A stretch of DNA of 64,000 bases from the NCBI RefSeq assembly GCF_001426885.1, contig NZ_LMFP01000028.1:895749-959748 (forward strand), given 5' to 3'. The notes below the pieces were generated by a model. That model saw nothing but the letters and a program-made list of their open reading frames with translations. It searched no databases and had not been told where the DNA came from. Within the stretch, counting starts at the first letter, position 1, and every line of letters begins with the position of its first letter. A program made the position numbers and the translations under genes. Shown piece by piece: positions 53,610 to 62,296 of the stretch. The stretch comes from Pelomonas sp. Root1444. GTDB lineage: Bacteria > Pseudomonadota > Gammaproteobacteria > Burkholderiales > Burkholderiaceae_C.

Positions 53610-54494
53610 ATGAGCACCGCATTGCACATCGCACCGCCCCGCGCCCGCGCCAAGTACCAGGACAACCCCGCCACGCGTGAATCACCGGCCGTCCGCTTCA
53701 CGCTGCTGGCGCTGGGCCTGGGCTTCTTCGCCATCTTCCTCGTGCTGCCGCTGGTCGCCGTGTTCACCGAGGCGCTGCGCAAGGGCTGGGAGGTCTACTT
53801 CGCGTCCTTGGCCGACGAGGAGACCTTCTCGGCCATCAAGCTCACGCTGATCGCGGCCGCCATCGCCGTGCCGCTGAACCTGGTGTTCGGCCTGTGCGCA
53901 TCCTGGCTGATCGCCAAGCACGAGTTCCGTGGCAAGCAGATCCTCATCACGCTGATCGACCTGCCCTTCTCGGTCTCGCCGGTCGTGGCCGGCCTGATGT
54001 ACGTGCTGATCTTCGGCGCGCAGGGCTGGTTCGGGCCGTGGCTTCAAGAGCACGACGTGAAGATCATCTTCGCCGTGCCGGGCATCGTGCTGGCCACCGT
54101 GTTCGTGACCTTCCCGTTCGTCGCGCGCGAGCTGATCCCGCTGATGCAGGCGCAAGGCCGCGACGAAGAAGAGGCCGCGATCGTGCTCGGCGCCAGCGGC
54201 TGGCAGACCTTCCGCCGCGTCACGCTGCCCAACATCAAGTGGGGCCTGCTGTACGGCGTCATCCTCTGCAATGCGCGCGCGATGGGCGAGTTCGGCGCGG
54301 TGTCGGTCGTGTCGGGCCACATCCGCGGCCTGACGAACACACTGCCGCTGCACGTCGAGATCCTCTACAACGAATACCAGTTCGCCGCGGCCTTCGCCGT
54401 CGCGTCGCTGCTGGCGCTGCTGGCGCTGGTGACGCTGGTGATCAAGCAATTCATCGAATGGCGTGCCAGCCAGTCGACGACCCGGGAAGAATGA
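53610..54494 (+). CDS. cysW: Sulfate ABC transporter permease CysW
   Basis: 294 residues, about six TM helices. Motifs: [75 protein letters not shown] and [19 protein letters not shown]. It pairs with CysT. It ends one base before the cysA start. Confidence 0.94.
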   Translation: MSTALHIAPPRARAKYQDNPATRESPAVRFTLLALGLGFFAIFLVLPLVAVFTEALRKGWEVYFASLADEETFSAIKLTLIAAAIAVPLNLVFGLCASWLIAKHEFRGKQILITLIDLPFSVSPVVAGLMYVLIFGAQGWFGPWLQEHDVKIIFAVPGIVLATVFVTFPFVARELIPLMQAQGRDEEEAAIVLGASGWQTFRRVTLPNIKWGLLYGVILCNARAMGEFGAVSVVSGHIRGLTNTLPLHVEILYNEYQFAAAFAVASLLALLALVTLVIKQFIEWRASQSTTREE

Positions 54495-54495
54495 G

Positions 54496-55548
54496 ATGGG
54501 CATCCAGGTTCAGAACATCCACAAGAGCTTTGGCAACTTCACCGCGCTCGGCGACGTGTCGCTGGACTTCCCCACCGGCGAACTGGTCGCGCTGCTGGGC
54601 CCGTCGGGCTGCGGCAAGACCACGCTGCTGCGCATCATTGCCGGCCTGGAGCAGGCTGACGCAGGGCGCGTGCTGCTGGACGGCCAGGACGCGTCGGACA
54701 CGCATGTGCGCGAGCGCCAGGTCGGCTTCGTGTTCCAGCACTACGCGCTGTTCCGCCACATGACCGTGTTCGACAACGTCGCCTTCGGCCTGCGCGTGAA
54801 GCCGCGCAAGCAAAGGCCCAGCGAGGCCGACATCAAGAAGCGCGTCACCGAGCTGCTCAAGCTGGTACAGCTCGATTGGCTGGGCGACCGCTTCCCGCCG
54901 CAGCTTTCGGGCGGCCAGCGCCAGCGCATCGCGCTCGCCCGCGCGCTGGCCGTCGAGCCGCGCGTGCTGCTGCTGGACGAGCCCTTCGGCGCGCTGGACG
55001 CCAAGGTGCGCAAGGAGCTGCGCCGCTGGCTGCGCCGCCTGCACGACGAGCTGCACATCACCAGCATCTTCGTCACGCACGACCAGGACGAGGCGCTGGA
55101 GGTGGCAGACCGCATCGTGCTGATGGACCATGGCCGCGTGGAGCAGGTCGGCACACCGCAGGAGGTCTACGAGCGCCCGGCGACGCCGTTCGTCTACGGC
55201 TTCCTGGGTGCGGTCAACCGCTTCGTGGGCCATGCGCGCGGCGGCGTGCTGCACATGGGCGAGCACCAGCTGCCGGGCGCGCACGGCGAGGGTGAATTCC
55301 AGGCCTATGCGCGGCCGCATGAGCTGCAGATCGAGACGGACGAGTCGGCGCCCGGCTTGGCCGCAACTGTGGAACGGGTGCTGTCGTTCGGCGCCAGCGC
55401 ACGGGTCGAGCTGATCGGGCCGGATGGGCAGCCGCTCGAAGCGGAGCTGACGCGAGACCAGGCGGAGGCGCTGCAGTTGCGGGGTGGGCAGCGGGTGAAG
55501 CTGAGTGCGGCCAAGCTGAGTCTGTTCGAGGCTGGCGCGGGAATCTGA
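54496..55548 (+). CDS. cysA: Sulfate/thiosulfate ABC transporter ATPase CysA
   Basis: 350 residues from [13 protein letters not shown]. Walker [11 protein letters not shown]-loop [13 protein letters not shown], signature LSGGQRQR, Walker [14 protein letters not shown]-loop FVTHDQDEA. The C-terminal ~110 residues form the TOBE-like regulatory domain ([15 protein letters not shown] ... [10 protein letters not shown]). It energises sulfate import with CysTW and Sbp. Confidence 0.95.
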   Translation: MGIQVQNIHKSFGNFTALGDVSLDFPTGELVALLGPSGCGKTTLLRIIAGLEQADAGRVLLDGQDASDTHVRERQVGFVFQHYALFRHMTVFDNVAFGLRVKPRKQRPSEADIKKRVTELLKLVQLDWLGDRFPPQLSGGQRQRIALARALAVEPRVLLLDEPFGALDAKVRKELRRWLRRLHDELHITSIFVTHDQDEALEVADRIVLMDHGRVEQVGTPQEVYERPATPFVYGFLGAVNRFVGHARGGVLHMGEHQLPGAHGEGEFQAYARPHELQIETDESAPGLAATVERVLSFGASARVELIGPDGQPLEAELTRDQAEALQLRGGQRVKLSAAKLSLFEAGAGI

Positions 55549-55639
55549 TAGACGCTTTGCGCATGCGCTGCTGCGCAAGCATTCGTTCCCTGACGTCACG
55601 GCGTTGCGCACACTGAGGGCTCCCCATCCAGGAGTCTCC

Positions 55640-55858
55640 ATGAGCATCACCGCCATCAACGTGCGCAACCAGTTCCGCGGCACCATCAAGGAAATCATCG
55701 AAGGCTCGGTCGTGTCCGAAGTCGACGTCATCACCCGCAACGGCGACATCGTCACGTCCGTCATCACGACGCGCTCGGTCAAGGACCTGGGCCTGGAGGT
55801 CGGCCGCGAGGTCGTGGCGCTGGTCAAGTCGACCGAGGTGTCGATTGCGACGCTGTGA
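55640..55858 (+). CDS. Molbindin-type MOP/TOBE domain protein
   Basis: 72 residues, ATG after GGAG. A single MOP domain: INVRNQFRGTIKEIIEGSVVSEVDV ending VVALVKSTEVSIATL. Stand-alone MOP proteins bind molybdate as oligomers and act as storage or buffering proteins. It is placed right after the sulfate importer, whose substrate is chemically similar, while the mod operon is 15 kb away. It may buffer molybdate entering through the sulfate system (inference). Confidence 0.88.
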   Translation: MSITAINVRNQFRGTIKEIIEGSVVSEVDVITRNGDIVTSVITTRSVKDLGLEVGREVVALVKSTEVSIATL

Positions 55859-55874
55859 CGACGCCATGAGCGCG

Positions 55875-55935
55875 ATCGCACGGCCGCCCGAAGAGGCGCT
55901 CGCGTCCCTCCCGGAGGGGCCCGCGAAGCGGAGGG
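55875..55935 (+). repeat. Intergenic repeat between molbindin and hydrolase genes
   Basis: CCCTCCCGGAGGG hairpin followed by CCGCGAAGCGG, of the same general GC-hairpin class as the other intergenic elements listed here. It lies between two co-directional genes. Confidence 0.45.
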
Positions 55936-55942
55936 TGCACCA

Positions 55943-56530
55943 ATGAGCTACAAGGCCCCGCGCATCCTCATCATCCCGGGCCTGCACGACAGCGGCCCGG
56001 CGCATTGGCAGAGCTGGCTGCAGGGCCAGTACCGCGACGCCCGACGCGTGACCCAGCGAGACCCGAGCAAGCCTGCACTGGAACGCTGGGCCGAGCGCAT
56101 CCAGCGCACCCTGGAAGTGGCCGGCAAGGGTGAATGGCTGGCGGTGGCCCACAGCTTTGGTTGCCTGGCGCTGGCCCGTCACCTGGACGACCATCCCGAC
56201 TCGCCGATCCGCGAGGCTCTCTTCGTGGCACCCGCCGAGCCCGACAAGTTCGGCATTGCCGAGTCCCTGCCCCACCACCGCCTGCCGCGGCGCTCGCGCC
56301 TGATCGCCAGCAGCAACGACCCCTGGATGAGCGCCGCCAGCGCCGCGCGATGGGCGCACCGCTGGGGCGCCAGCTACAGCAACCTCGGCGCCGTGGGCCA
56401 CATCAACGCCGAGGCCGGCTTCGGGCCGCTGCCGGTGGCCAAGAGCTGGGTCGAGGCAGCGCGCGCACGCGCGGCCGCCGAACAGCGGCCGCGCCATGCC
56501 GAGTTCAGCGAATGGGCATTCGCCGTTTGA
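55943..56530 (+). CDS. RBBP9/YdeN-family serine hydrolase
   Basis: 195 residues. Alpha/beta-hydrolase fold: ILIIPGLHDSGPAHWQSWL at the N-terminus, nucleophile elbow VAHSFGCLA (Ser), Asp in SSNDPWM and His in VGHINAEAGFG. This is the RBBP9/YdeN (DUF1234-like) pattern. Small cytoplasmic hydrolase with no defined bacterial substrate. In several Burkholderiales it lies near sulfate-uptake genes, as here. Confidence 0.85.
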   Translation: MSYKAPRILIIPGLHDSGPAHWQSWLQGQYRDARRVTQRDPSKPALERWAERIQRTLEVAGKGEWLAVAHSFGCLALARHLDDHPDSPIREALFVAPAEPDKFGIAESLPHHRLPRRSRLIASSNDPWMSAASAARWAHRWGASYSNLGAVGHINAEAGFGPLPVAKSWVEAARARAAAEQRPRHAEFSEWAFAV

Positions 56531-56568
56531 GTGCCGGCTGTGCCAACTGCATCGCCCGGCGCGCCCCT

Positions 56569-58671
56569 TCACTGCGACCAGATGAAGCGCGCACCGTCGC
56601 TGTCGTCCGGCATGGGGCCGGGGCTGTCGACCTTGATCTCCTTGGTCTGCGGATCGATGCGCAGGAAGCGGTGGTTGGCCAATGACATCAGCACCAGTTC
56701 GCCCGTCGGGGTTTCGATCCATTGGAAGGTTTGCGCCGTGCCGGGCCGGCCGGCCCCAAGCGTCACATCGCCGTCCTGGTCGACCGTGACATAGCGGCCG
56801 CCCGATCGCAGGGCGACGCGGCCCAACCGGCGGTCAACGACCTCGAACCGCGTCGGCACGCCCGAAGCCAGGCGCCCGCCGCCGGCCGCCAAACCGGTCG
56901 TCGCGCGAAACGACGCCAGCTGGATTGATCGGCCATAGGGAATGGGCCGCATCAGGCCGCGCGGATGCGGCTGATGCACGTCGATGCTGTCGAAATCGGC
57001 AAACCCGCCCTCGGCGCCGGTCGTGCTGTAGTTGAACAAGCCGTAGCGAACGCCCTGGAAGGTGAAGGTCTGGTAGAGCAGCTCGACCTCGTTGCCGATG
57101 GGCGTGAAGGTGGCGCCGTCGGACGAATGGCTGAAGCGCGCCCGCTCGGTGAGGAAGTCGCAGTCGGCCCGAAGCCAGATGCGCGTGCCGTTGATCTTCA
57201 CCCGCACCCGCTGGTCCAGGCGCTGGTCATGAAAGACGACGTTGAGTCCGTCGGCGTTTCTTTCGACGCCCACGGTCGCATACGGCAGATTGAGCAGCCC
57301 CAGGCCGGCCGTGTCGCCGGGCTTCAGGTGCGACGCGTCCAGCAGCACGGTCGGCGTGGACGTCGGCCCGATGGCCCGTTGCGTCAGCGTGTTGCGAGCG
57401 TCGTAGAACGAGGTCGCCGGCAGCGCGTGCAGCCGCAGGAAACCCGGGCGTTCCGACAACGACCACTTGCCGTCGACCGGGACGTGGTTCCACTGCCACA
57501 GCGGCTGCAGGCGCGGCGCCGAGAAATCGTCACTGCGCTGAAACGGCACGCGCACCGGCTGCGGTGTGGCGGTCTTGGGCTTCACCCAGGTTCGCGGCGT
57601 GCGCGTCAGGTTGCCCGGCAGTCCGAAGTAGGGCCAGCCATCCTTCCAGGTGATCGGGGACAGGCTGAGCAGGCGGCCGACGGCATTGAAGTCCATCATT
57701 GAAAAGCCCCACCACTCGCCCGCAGGTGTCTGGACGATGCCGCCCTGGTGCAACGCCAGGCTGTGCTTGGCGGCGGGGTCGGGCCCCCAGGTCTCGAATG
57801 GCGGCTTGGGCGTGCCCAGGCGCTTGCTGGACGCCATGCCGAAGTCCTCGTGCAAGCTGATCGCCTGGTGGACCTCGTAGGGCCCCAGCACATGATCCGC
57901 CCGCGCCGCCGGCATGCGGAAGCCGCCCGCGTAGTTGGCGCTGATGATGTAGTACTTGCCGTCGATCTTGTAGAAGTGCGCGCCCTCGCCCATGCCGGCG
58001 TCCTTGGCGAACAGGACGCGCTCGGTGCCCGGCACGATGTCGGTCAAGTCCTCCGTCAGCTGGGCCAGGCGCATCTCTTGGTGATCCCAGACCACATACG
58101 CCTTGCCATCGTCATCGAACAGGACAGACAGGTCGTGGAAGCTGCGCTTCATCGGCGTGCGTGTCCACGGCCCCTTCGGATCGGTGGCCGTGAACATCTG
58201 GGTCGCCTGGCCGTTGACGTTGGTGAAGATGTAGAACTTGCCCCTGTGATAGCGGAAGGACGGCGCCCAGATGCCCTGGCCATAGATGTGGTTGCCGCCC
58301 TCCAGCCGGAAGGCCGGGCCGAGGTCGAGCTTGTCCATCGCGTAGGCAACGAACTCCCAGTTGATCAGGTCCTTGGAACGCAGGATCGGCACGCCCGGCA
58401 TGGTGTGCATGGTCGTGCCGGTCAGGTAGAACCAGTCGTCGACGCGGATCAGGTCCGGATCGGAGAACTCGTCATAGAACAACGGGTTGGTGAAGGTGCC
58501 GTTGCCGTTGTCGGGCGTCCAGGTGGCGGTCGACAGGCCCTTGGGCGCGCTACCCGCCGCACCGTCCCGGTTCATCGCAGAGGCCGGCGCAATGTGCGCG
58601 ATCAGCGCCGCAACCATGCACAACCCCAGCCCGGACAAGGCAACTCCGGTGGATTTGGACCCATGCCGCAT
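56569..58671 (-). CDS. Secreted GH43 hydrolase with beta-sandwich and fascin-like beta-trefoil domain
   Basis: 700 residues from MRHGSKSTG; the longer frame upstream is not coding. A signal peptide (to about 38), GH43 five-blade propeller (about 50-360: FSDPDLIRVDDWFYL with the base Asp, VLFDDDGKAYVVWDH, GEGAHFYKIDGKYYI with the acid Glu), then a concanavalin-like sandwich (about 370-570). The last ~120 residues (FRATTGLAAGGGRL ... RYVTVDQDGDVTLG ... HRFLRIDPQT) look like a fascin/ricin-type beta-trefoil, probably sugar binding. Expected xylosidase or arabinofuranosidase. Divergent from the next GH43 gene. Confidence 0.87.
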   Translation of the reverse strand: MRHGSKSTGVALSGLGLCMVAALIAHIAPASAMNRDGAAGSAPKGLSTATWTPDNGNGTFTNPLFYDEFSDPDLIRVDDWFYLTGTTMHTMPGVPILRSKDLINWEFVAYAMDKLDLGPAFRLEGGNHIYGQGIWAPSFRYHRGKFYIFTNVNGQATQMFTATDPKGPWTRTPMKRSFHDLSVLFDDDGKAYVVWDHQEMRLAQLTEDLTDIVPGTERVLFAKDAGMGEGAHFYKIDGKYYIISANYAGGFRMPAARADHVLGPYEVHQAISLHEDFGMASSKRLGTPKPPFETWGPDPAAKHSLALHQGGIVQTPAGEWWGFSMMDFNAVGRLLSLSPITWKDGWPYFGLPGNLTRTPRTWVKPKTATPQPVRVPFQRSDDFSAPRLQPLWQWNHVPVDGKWSLSERPGFLRLHALPATSFYDARNTLTQRAIGPTSTPTVLLDASHLKPGDTAGLGLLNLPYATVGVERNADGLNVVFHDQRLDQRVRVKINGTRIWLRADCDFLTERARFSHSSDGATFTPIGNEVELLYQTFTFQGVRYGLFNYSTTGAEGGFADFDSIDVHQPHPRGLMRPIPYGRSIQLASFRATTGLAAGGGRLASGVPTRFEVVDRRLGRVALRSGGRYVTVDQDGDVTLGAGRPGTAQTFQWIETPTGELVLMSLANHRFLRIDPQTKEIKVDSPGPMPDDSDGARFIWSQ

Positions 58672-58746
58672 GACGATCGACCTTTCAAATGGACTTGTTT
58701 TCAGCTGACGCCCAGCCAGCATGCAGCAGTCGGTTGCCGATTGGAA

Positions 58747-58801
58747 TTGGTAGGACCACCTGAAGTCATACCTCACTGACGCAAGTAAACTGGTCAGACC
58801 G
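58747..58801. promoter_or_regulatory. Two operator-like palindromes between divergent GH43 genes
   Basis: TTGGTAGGACCA (58747-58758) and TGGTCAGACC (58791-58800) share the TGGT-N3-ACC core. Their centres are ~43 bases apart, about four helical turns. Such symmetric GGT...ACC sites suit a GntR/FadR- or LacI-type sugar regulator acting on both promoters. The rest of 58672-58906 shows no gene. Confidence 0.55.
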
Positions 58802-58906
58802 CCCGCGTTGATAACCACGTGGTCCCGCGGCTCCCCGTCGTTTGCAGTGGGTTGCCTGGACCACACCGGGTGCCACCAACAACCTATCGAAGGTTCACAG
58901 CCAGTC

Positions 58907-60508
58907 ATGCGCCTCGCCCCCCTGCTGCACCGCGTCACCCTTTGCTGGGCCGTCCTCGCTTGCACAGCCGTGTCGGCTGCCGAGCCGGCGCCTGGCGCCA
59001 ATCCGGTGCTGCGCGACCGCTTCACCGCCGACCCCGCGCCGCTGCGCGTGGGCGACACGGTCTACCTCTATGTCGGCCGCGACGAAGCCAAGGGCGACGA
59101 CTTCTTCCTCATGAAGGAATGGCTGGCTTATTCGTCCAAGGACCTGCGCACCTGGACTTCGCACGGCGCCTTCATGAAGCCCACCGACTTCAAGTGGGCG
59201 GTGGGCGATGCCTGGGCCGCGCAGGTGGTGCAGCGCAACGGCCGCTTCTACTTCTACGCCACCGTGCAGCACGACAACACCCACCCCGGCAAGGCCATCG
59301 CCGTGGCGGTGGCCGACAACCCGCTGGGCCCGTTCAAGGATGCGCGCGGCTCGGCACTGGTGACCGACGCCATGACGCCGGGCCCCTACAACTGGAACGA
59401 CATCGACCCGACCGTCCTCATCGACGACGACGGCACCGCCTGGCTGGCCTGGGGCAACCCGGTGCTCTACCTGGCCAAGCTCACGGCCAACATGACCGAG
59501 CTGGACGGGCCCATCGAGAAGATCGCGCTGCCCAACTACACCGAGGGGCCGTGGCTGTCCAAGCGCAAGGGCACGTACTACATGACGTATGCGTCCATGG
59601 CACACCAGAACGTCTGGGAGCACCTGTCCTACGCCACCGCGCCCAGCCCGCGCGGCCCTTGGACCTACCAGGGCGTGCTGACCGGCCCGACGAAGAACAG
59701 CTTCACCATTCACGCCGGCATCCTGGACGACTTCAAGGGCCAGTCCTACCTTTTCTATCACAACGGTTCGGTGACGCTGACCGACGGCCAGACCGGCAAC
59801 GGCAACCGCCGCTCCGTCACGATGGAGTACCTCCACTACGACGCCGACGGTCGCATGTGGCCCGTCACGCAGACCGAGGCGGGTGTCAGCACGCCCGCGC
59901 AGCCGCCCGTCGGCAAGGTGCCCGCGCTGCCGGACCCGGGCCGCTCCGACCCACGTGTGGCGGTGCAGCAGTTCGCCCAGGGCTATCCCGAAACCTGGCC
60001 CGGCAGCCCGGCGCTGGCCTCGGTCACCCGGCCCTTCGAGCAGACCCCTGAACCCGTGGGCTTCCACCGCGACGGCGGCGGCGCCAGCCGGCTGGTGCAG
60101 ACCTTCGTGCCGCGCGCCGACATCCCGCTGGGCCGGCTCAGCCTGTACGCCGGCGACGGCCACGGCACGGACGCCACGCGCTCGCTGCGGCTGTCGCTGC
60201 GTGACGTGGAGGCCGGCACCGAACTGCTCGGTGAAGGCCAGGGCCTGGCCATCGCCTACCGGCCGCAAGGCGCCGGGCTGCTGAGCTTTGATTTCGGCGC
60301 CCATCCGCCGGTCGTGCTGAAGTCCGGTCGCCGCTACGCGCTGGCGCTGCAGGGCGAGAAAGACGCGCTCACGATCAACCTGCGCGCCAGCCGCAGCGAC
60401 GTCTATGCCGACGGCGAGGCCAGCCTCGATGACCGTCCGCTGAAGGACCGGGAGAGCGGCCGCCCCGCCGACTTCGCGTTCGCGCTCTACGCGCTCTACG
60501 CGCGCTGA
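58907..60508 (+). CDS. Secreted GH43 family hydrolase (arabinosidase type)
   Basis: 533 residues from MRLAPLLHR. A signal peptide ends near VSAAEP. The GH43 propeller covers about 25-320: base Asp in FTADPAPLRVGDTVYLY, pKa-modulating Asp in DIDPTVLIDDDGTAWLAWG, acid Glu in YTEGPWLSKRKGTYYMTY. A ~160-residue C-terminal beta domain (VTRPFEQTPEP ... LGRLSLYAGDGHGTDATRS) may bind carbohydrate. It probably releases arabinose from arabinan or arabinoxylan. The gene starts the rightward GH43-GH43-GH51 set. Confidence 0.87.
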   Translation: MRLAPLLHRVTLCWAVLACTAVSAAEPAPGANPVLRDRFTADPAPLRVGDTVYLYVGRDEAKGDDFFLMKEWLAYSSKDLRTWTSHGAFMKPTDFKWAVGDAWAAQVVQRNGRFYFYATVQHDNTHPGKAIAVAVADNPLGPFKDARGSALVTDAMTPGPYNWNDIDPTVLIDDDGTAWLAWGNPVLYLAKLTANMTELDGPIEKIALPNYTEGPWLSKRKGTYYMTYASMAHQNVWEHLSYATAPSPRGPWTYQGVLTGPTKNSFTIHAGILDDFKGQSYLFYHNGSVTLTDGQTGNGNRRSVTMEYLHYDADGRMWPVTQTEAGVSTPAQPPVGKVPALPDPGRSDPRVAVQQFAQGYPETWPGSPALASVTRPFEQTPEPVGFHRDGGGASRLVQTFVPRADIPLGRLSLYAGDGHGTDATRSLRLSLRDVEAGTELLGEGQGLAIAYRPQGAGLLSFDFGAHPPVVLKSGRRYALALQGEKDALTINLRASRSDVYADGEASLDDRPLKDRESGRPADFAFALYALYAR

Positions 60509-60517
60509 GCGGGCTGA

Positions 60518-60534
60518 GACGGCCGCCGGCCGTC
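60518..60534 (+). terminator. Hairpin between two GH43 genes
   Basis: GACGGCC-GCC-GGCCGTC, a 7-bp perfect stem 10 bases after the stop of the first GH43 gene. No T run follows, so it is likely an attenuating or mRNA-stabilising hairpin inside the operon. Confidence 0.4.
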
Positions 60535-60584
60535 AGGCTTGGCCGGCGCCGCCGTGCCTCGCATAACTACTCCAGAGACAAAAC

Positions 60585-62237
60585 ATGGACAAACACACTG
60601 GCAGCCTGCGCCGCCCCTCAGGCGGTCTCATGAACCGCCCGCTTTCCTGCTTCCTGATAGCCGTCGTGCTCTCGGCCGCGTCTCAGGCCGCTCCGGCAGC
60701 AGAGGCAGCGCAGGCCGCTCCTGCCCACAACCCCCTCATCTGGGCCGACGTCCCGGACATCGCCATCATCCGTGTCGGCAAGACCTACTACATGAGCAGC
60801 ACGACGATGCACATGAGCCCGGGCCTGCCGATCATGAAGTCGACGGACCTGGTGAACTGGCGCATGGCCTCCTACGCCTACCAGACCCTTGCCGACAACG
60901 ACGCCCTCCGCCTCGACAACGGCAAGAACGCCTACGGTGAAGGCTCCTGGGCCAGCAGCCTGCGCTACCACGATGGCGTGTTCCATGCCTCGACGTTCGC
61001 CGCGAATACGGGGCGCACCCACATCTACACCACGCGCGATCCGGAACGGGGCCCGTGGAAGGAGACGAGCTTCGAGCCGCTGCTGGGAGACCACAGCCTG
61101 TTCTTCGACGACGACGGTCGCGTCTACATGGTTTACGGGGGCGGTCGCATCATGCTCACCGAGATGAAGCCCGATCTCTCCGGCCTCAAGCCCGGCGGCG
61201 TGAACAAGGTCATCGTCGAAAACGTCAACGCCCTTTTCGGCGCCGATCAGGGCGGGCTCAAGGGCGAGGGCTCGCAGCTTTTCAAGGCCCACGGTCGCTA
61301 CTACCTCTTCAACATCGCCTCGCCGGGTAGCCGCTGGGCGCGCACCGTGACCATCCACCGCGCCGACACCATCGACGGCCCCTACGAGGGCCGCATCGCG
61401 CTCGATGACCGCGGCATCGCTCAGGGCGGCCTCATCGACACGCCAGAAGGCAAGTGGTACGCCTATCTCTTCAAGGACAACGCCGCCGTCGGCCGCATCC
61501 CCTACCTCGTGCCCGTGACGTGGAAGGACGGCTGGCCCGTGCTCGGCAAAGACGGCAAAGTCCCCATGACACTGGACATCCCCGCCGGTGCACAAGGTGT
61601 CTCGGGCGCCTCCGGCATCGTCGCCTCCGACGAATTCGACCGCCGGCCCGGCGACCCCGACCTGCCCCTGGCCTGGCAATGGAATCACAACCCCGAGCCA
61701 CGTGACTGGTCGCTCACCAAGCGCCCGGGCCACCTGAGCCTCACCACCAGCCGGACCGTTCCCACACTGCTCGAGGCCCGCAACACCCTCACCCAGCGCA
61801 CCTTCGGCCCGCGCAGTTCGGCCACCACCCGCATCGACGTGAGCGGCATGAAGGACGGCGACTGGGCCGGCCTGGCCGCTTTCCAGCGGCAGTACGGTTT
61901 CGTGGGCGTGAAGATGAACGACGGTGCGAGGTCGCTCGTCAAGGTGAGCGCCGAAACCGACAAGCCCGAAGAGATCGCGTCCATCCCCCTCGCTGGCAAG
62001 ACCGTGCACCTCAAGGTCGACTGCGAATTCGAGCCCGCGCCCGAAGTCGCCCGGTTCTCCTACAGCCTCGACGGCAAGACCTGGACCCCGATCGGTCGTC
62101 CCTCTAGCTTGAAGTACACCTTCCCGCACTTCATGGGCTACCGCTTCGGCCTCTTCTATTACTCGACACAGACCGCTGGCGGCCGTGTCGACTTCGATTA
62201 CTACCGAGTCGGGCAAGGCACGGAAGACCCGCGCTGA
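60585..62237 (+). CDS. Secreted GH43 family hydrolase (xylosidase/arabinofuranosidase type)
   Basis: 550 residues; an ATG at 60630 (MNRPLSCFL) would give a more usual signal peptide. The GH43 propeller covers about 45-335: WADVPDIAIIRVGKTYYMSS with the base Asp, HSLFFDDDGRVYMVYG, KGEGSQLFKAHGRYYLF with the acid Glu. It is followed by a concanavalin-like C-terminal sandwich (about 350-545; LTQRTFGPRSSATTRID, YRFGLFYYSTQTAGG). It has the same core layout as the GH43 at 56569-58671 but no trefoil. Likely removes side-chain pentoses with the neighbouring GH51 enzyme. Confidence 0.87.
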   Translation: MDKHTGSLRRPSGGLMNRPLSCFLIAVVLSAASQAAPAAEAAQAAPAHNPLIWADVPDIAIIRVGKTYYMSSTTMHMSPGLPIMKSTDLVNWRMASYAYQTLADNDALRLDNGKNAYGEGSWASSLRYHDGVFHASTFAANTGRTHIYTTRDPERGPWKETSFEPLLGDHSLFFDDDGRVYMVYGGGRIMLTEMKPDLSGLKPGGVNKVIVENVNALFGADQGGLKGEGSQLFKAHGRYYLFNIASPGSRWARTVTIHRADTIDGPYEGRIALDDRGIAQGGLIDTPEGKWYAYLFKDNAAVGRIPYLVPVTWKDGWPVLGKDGKVPMTLDIPAGAQGVSGASGIVASDEFDRRPGDPDLPLAWQWNHNPEPRDWSLTKRPGHLSLTTSRTVPTLLEARNTLTQRTFGPRSSATTRIDVSGMKDGDWAGLAAFQRQYGFVGVKMNDGARSLVKVSAETDKPEEIASIPLAGKTVHLKVDCEFEPAPEVARFSYSLDGKTWTPIGRPSSLKYTFPHFMGYRFGLFYYSTQTAGGRVDFDYYRVGQGTEDPR

Positions 62238-62296
62238 CAAGGCGCGACCGCATGCCGCCTTCCTCCACCTGCACCGCGCTTGAATAGACGACCCCA

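Noticed and set aside
58672-59058. N-terminal extension of the minus-strand GH43 to 829 residues
   Set aside because: It overlaps the start of the divergent GH43 gene and the operator-like sites; the ATG at 58671 starts directly with a signal peptide.
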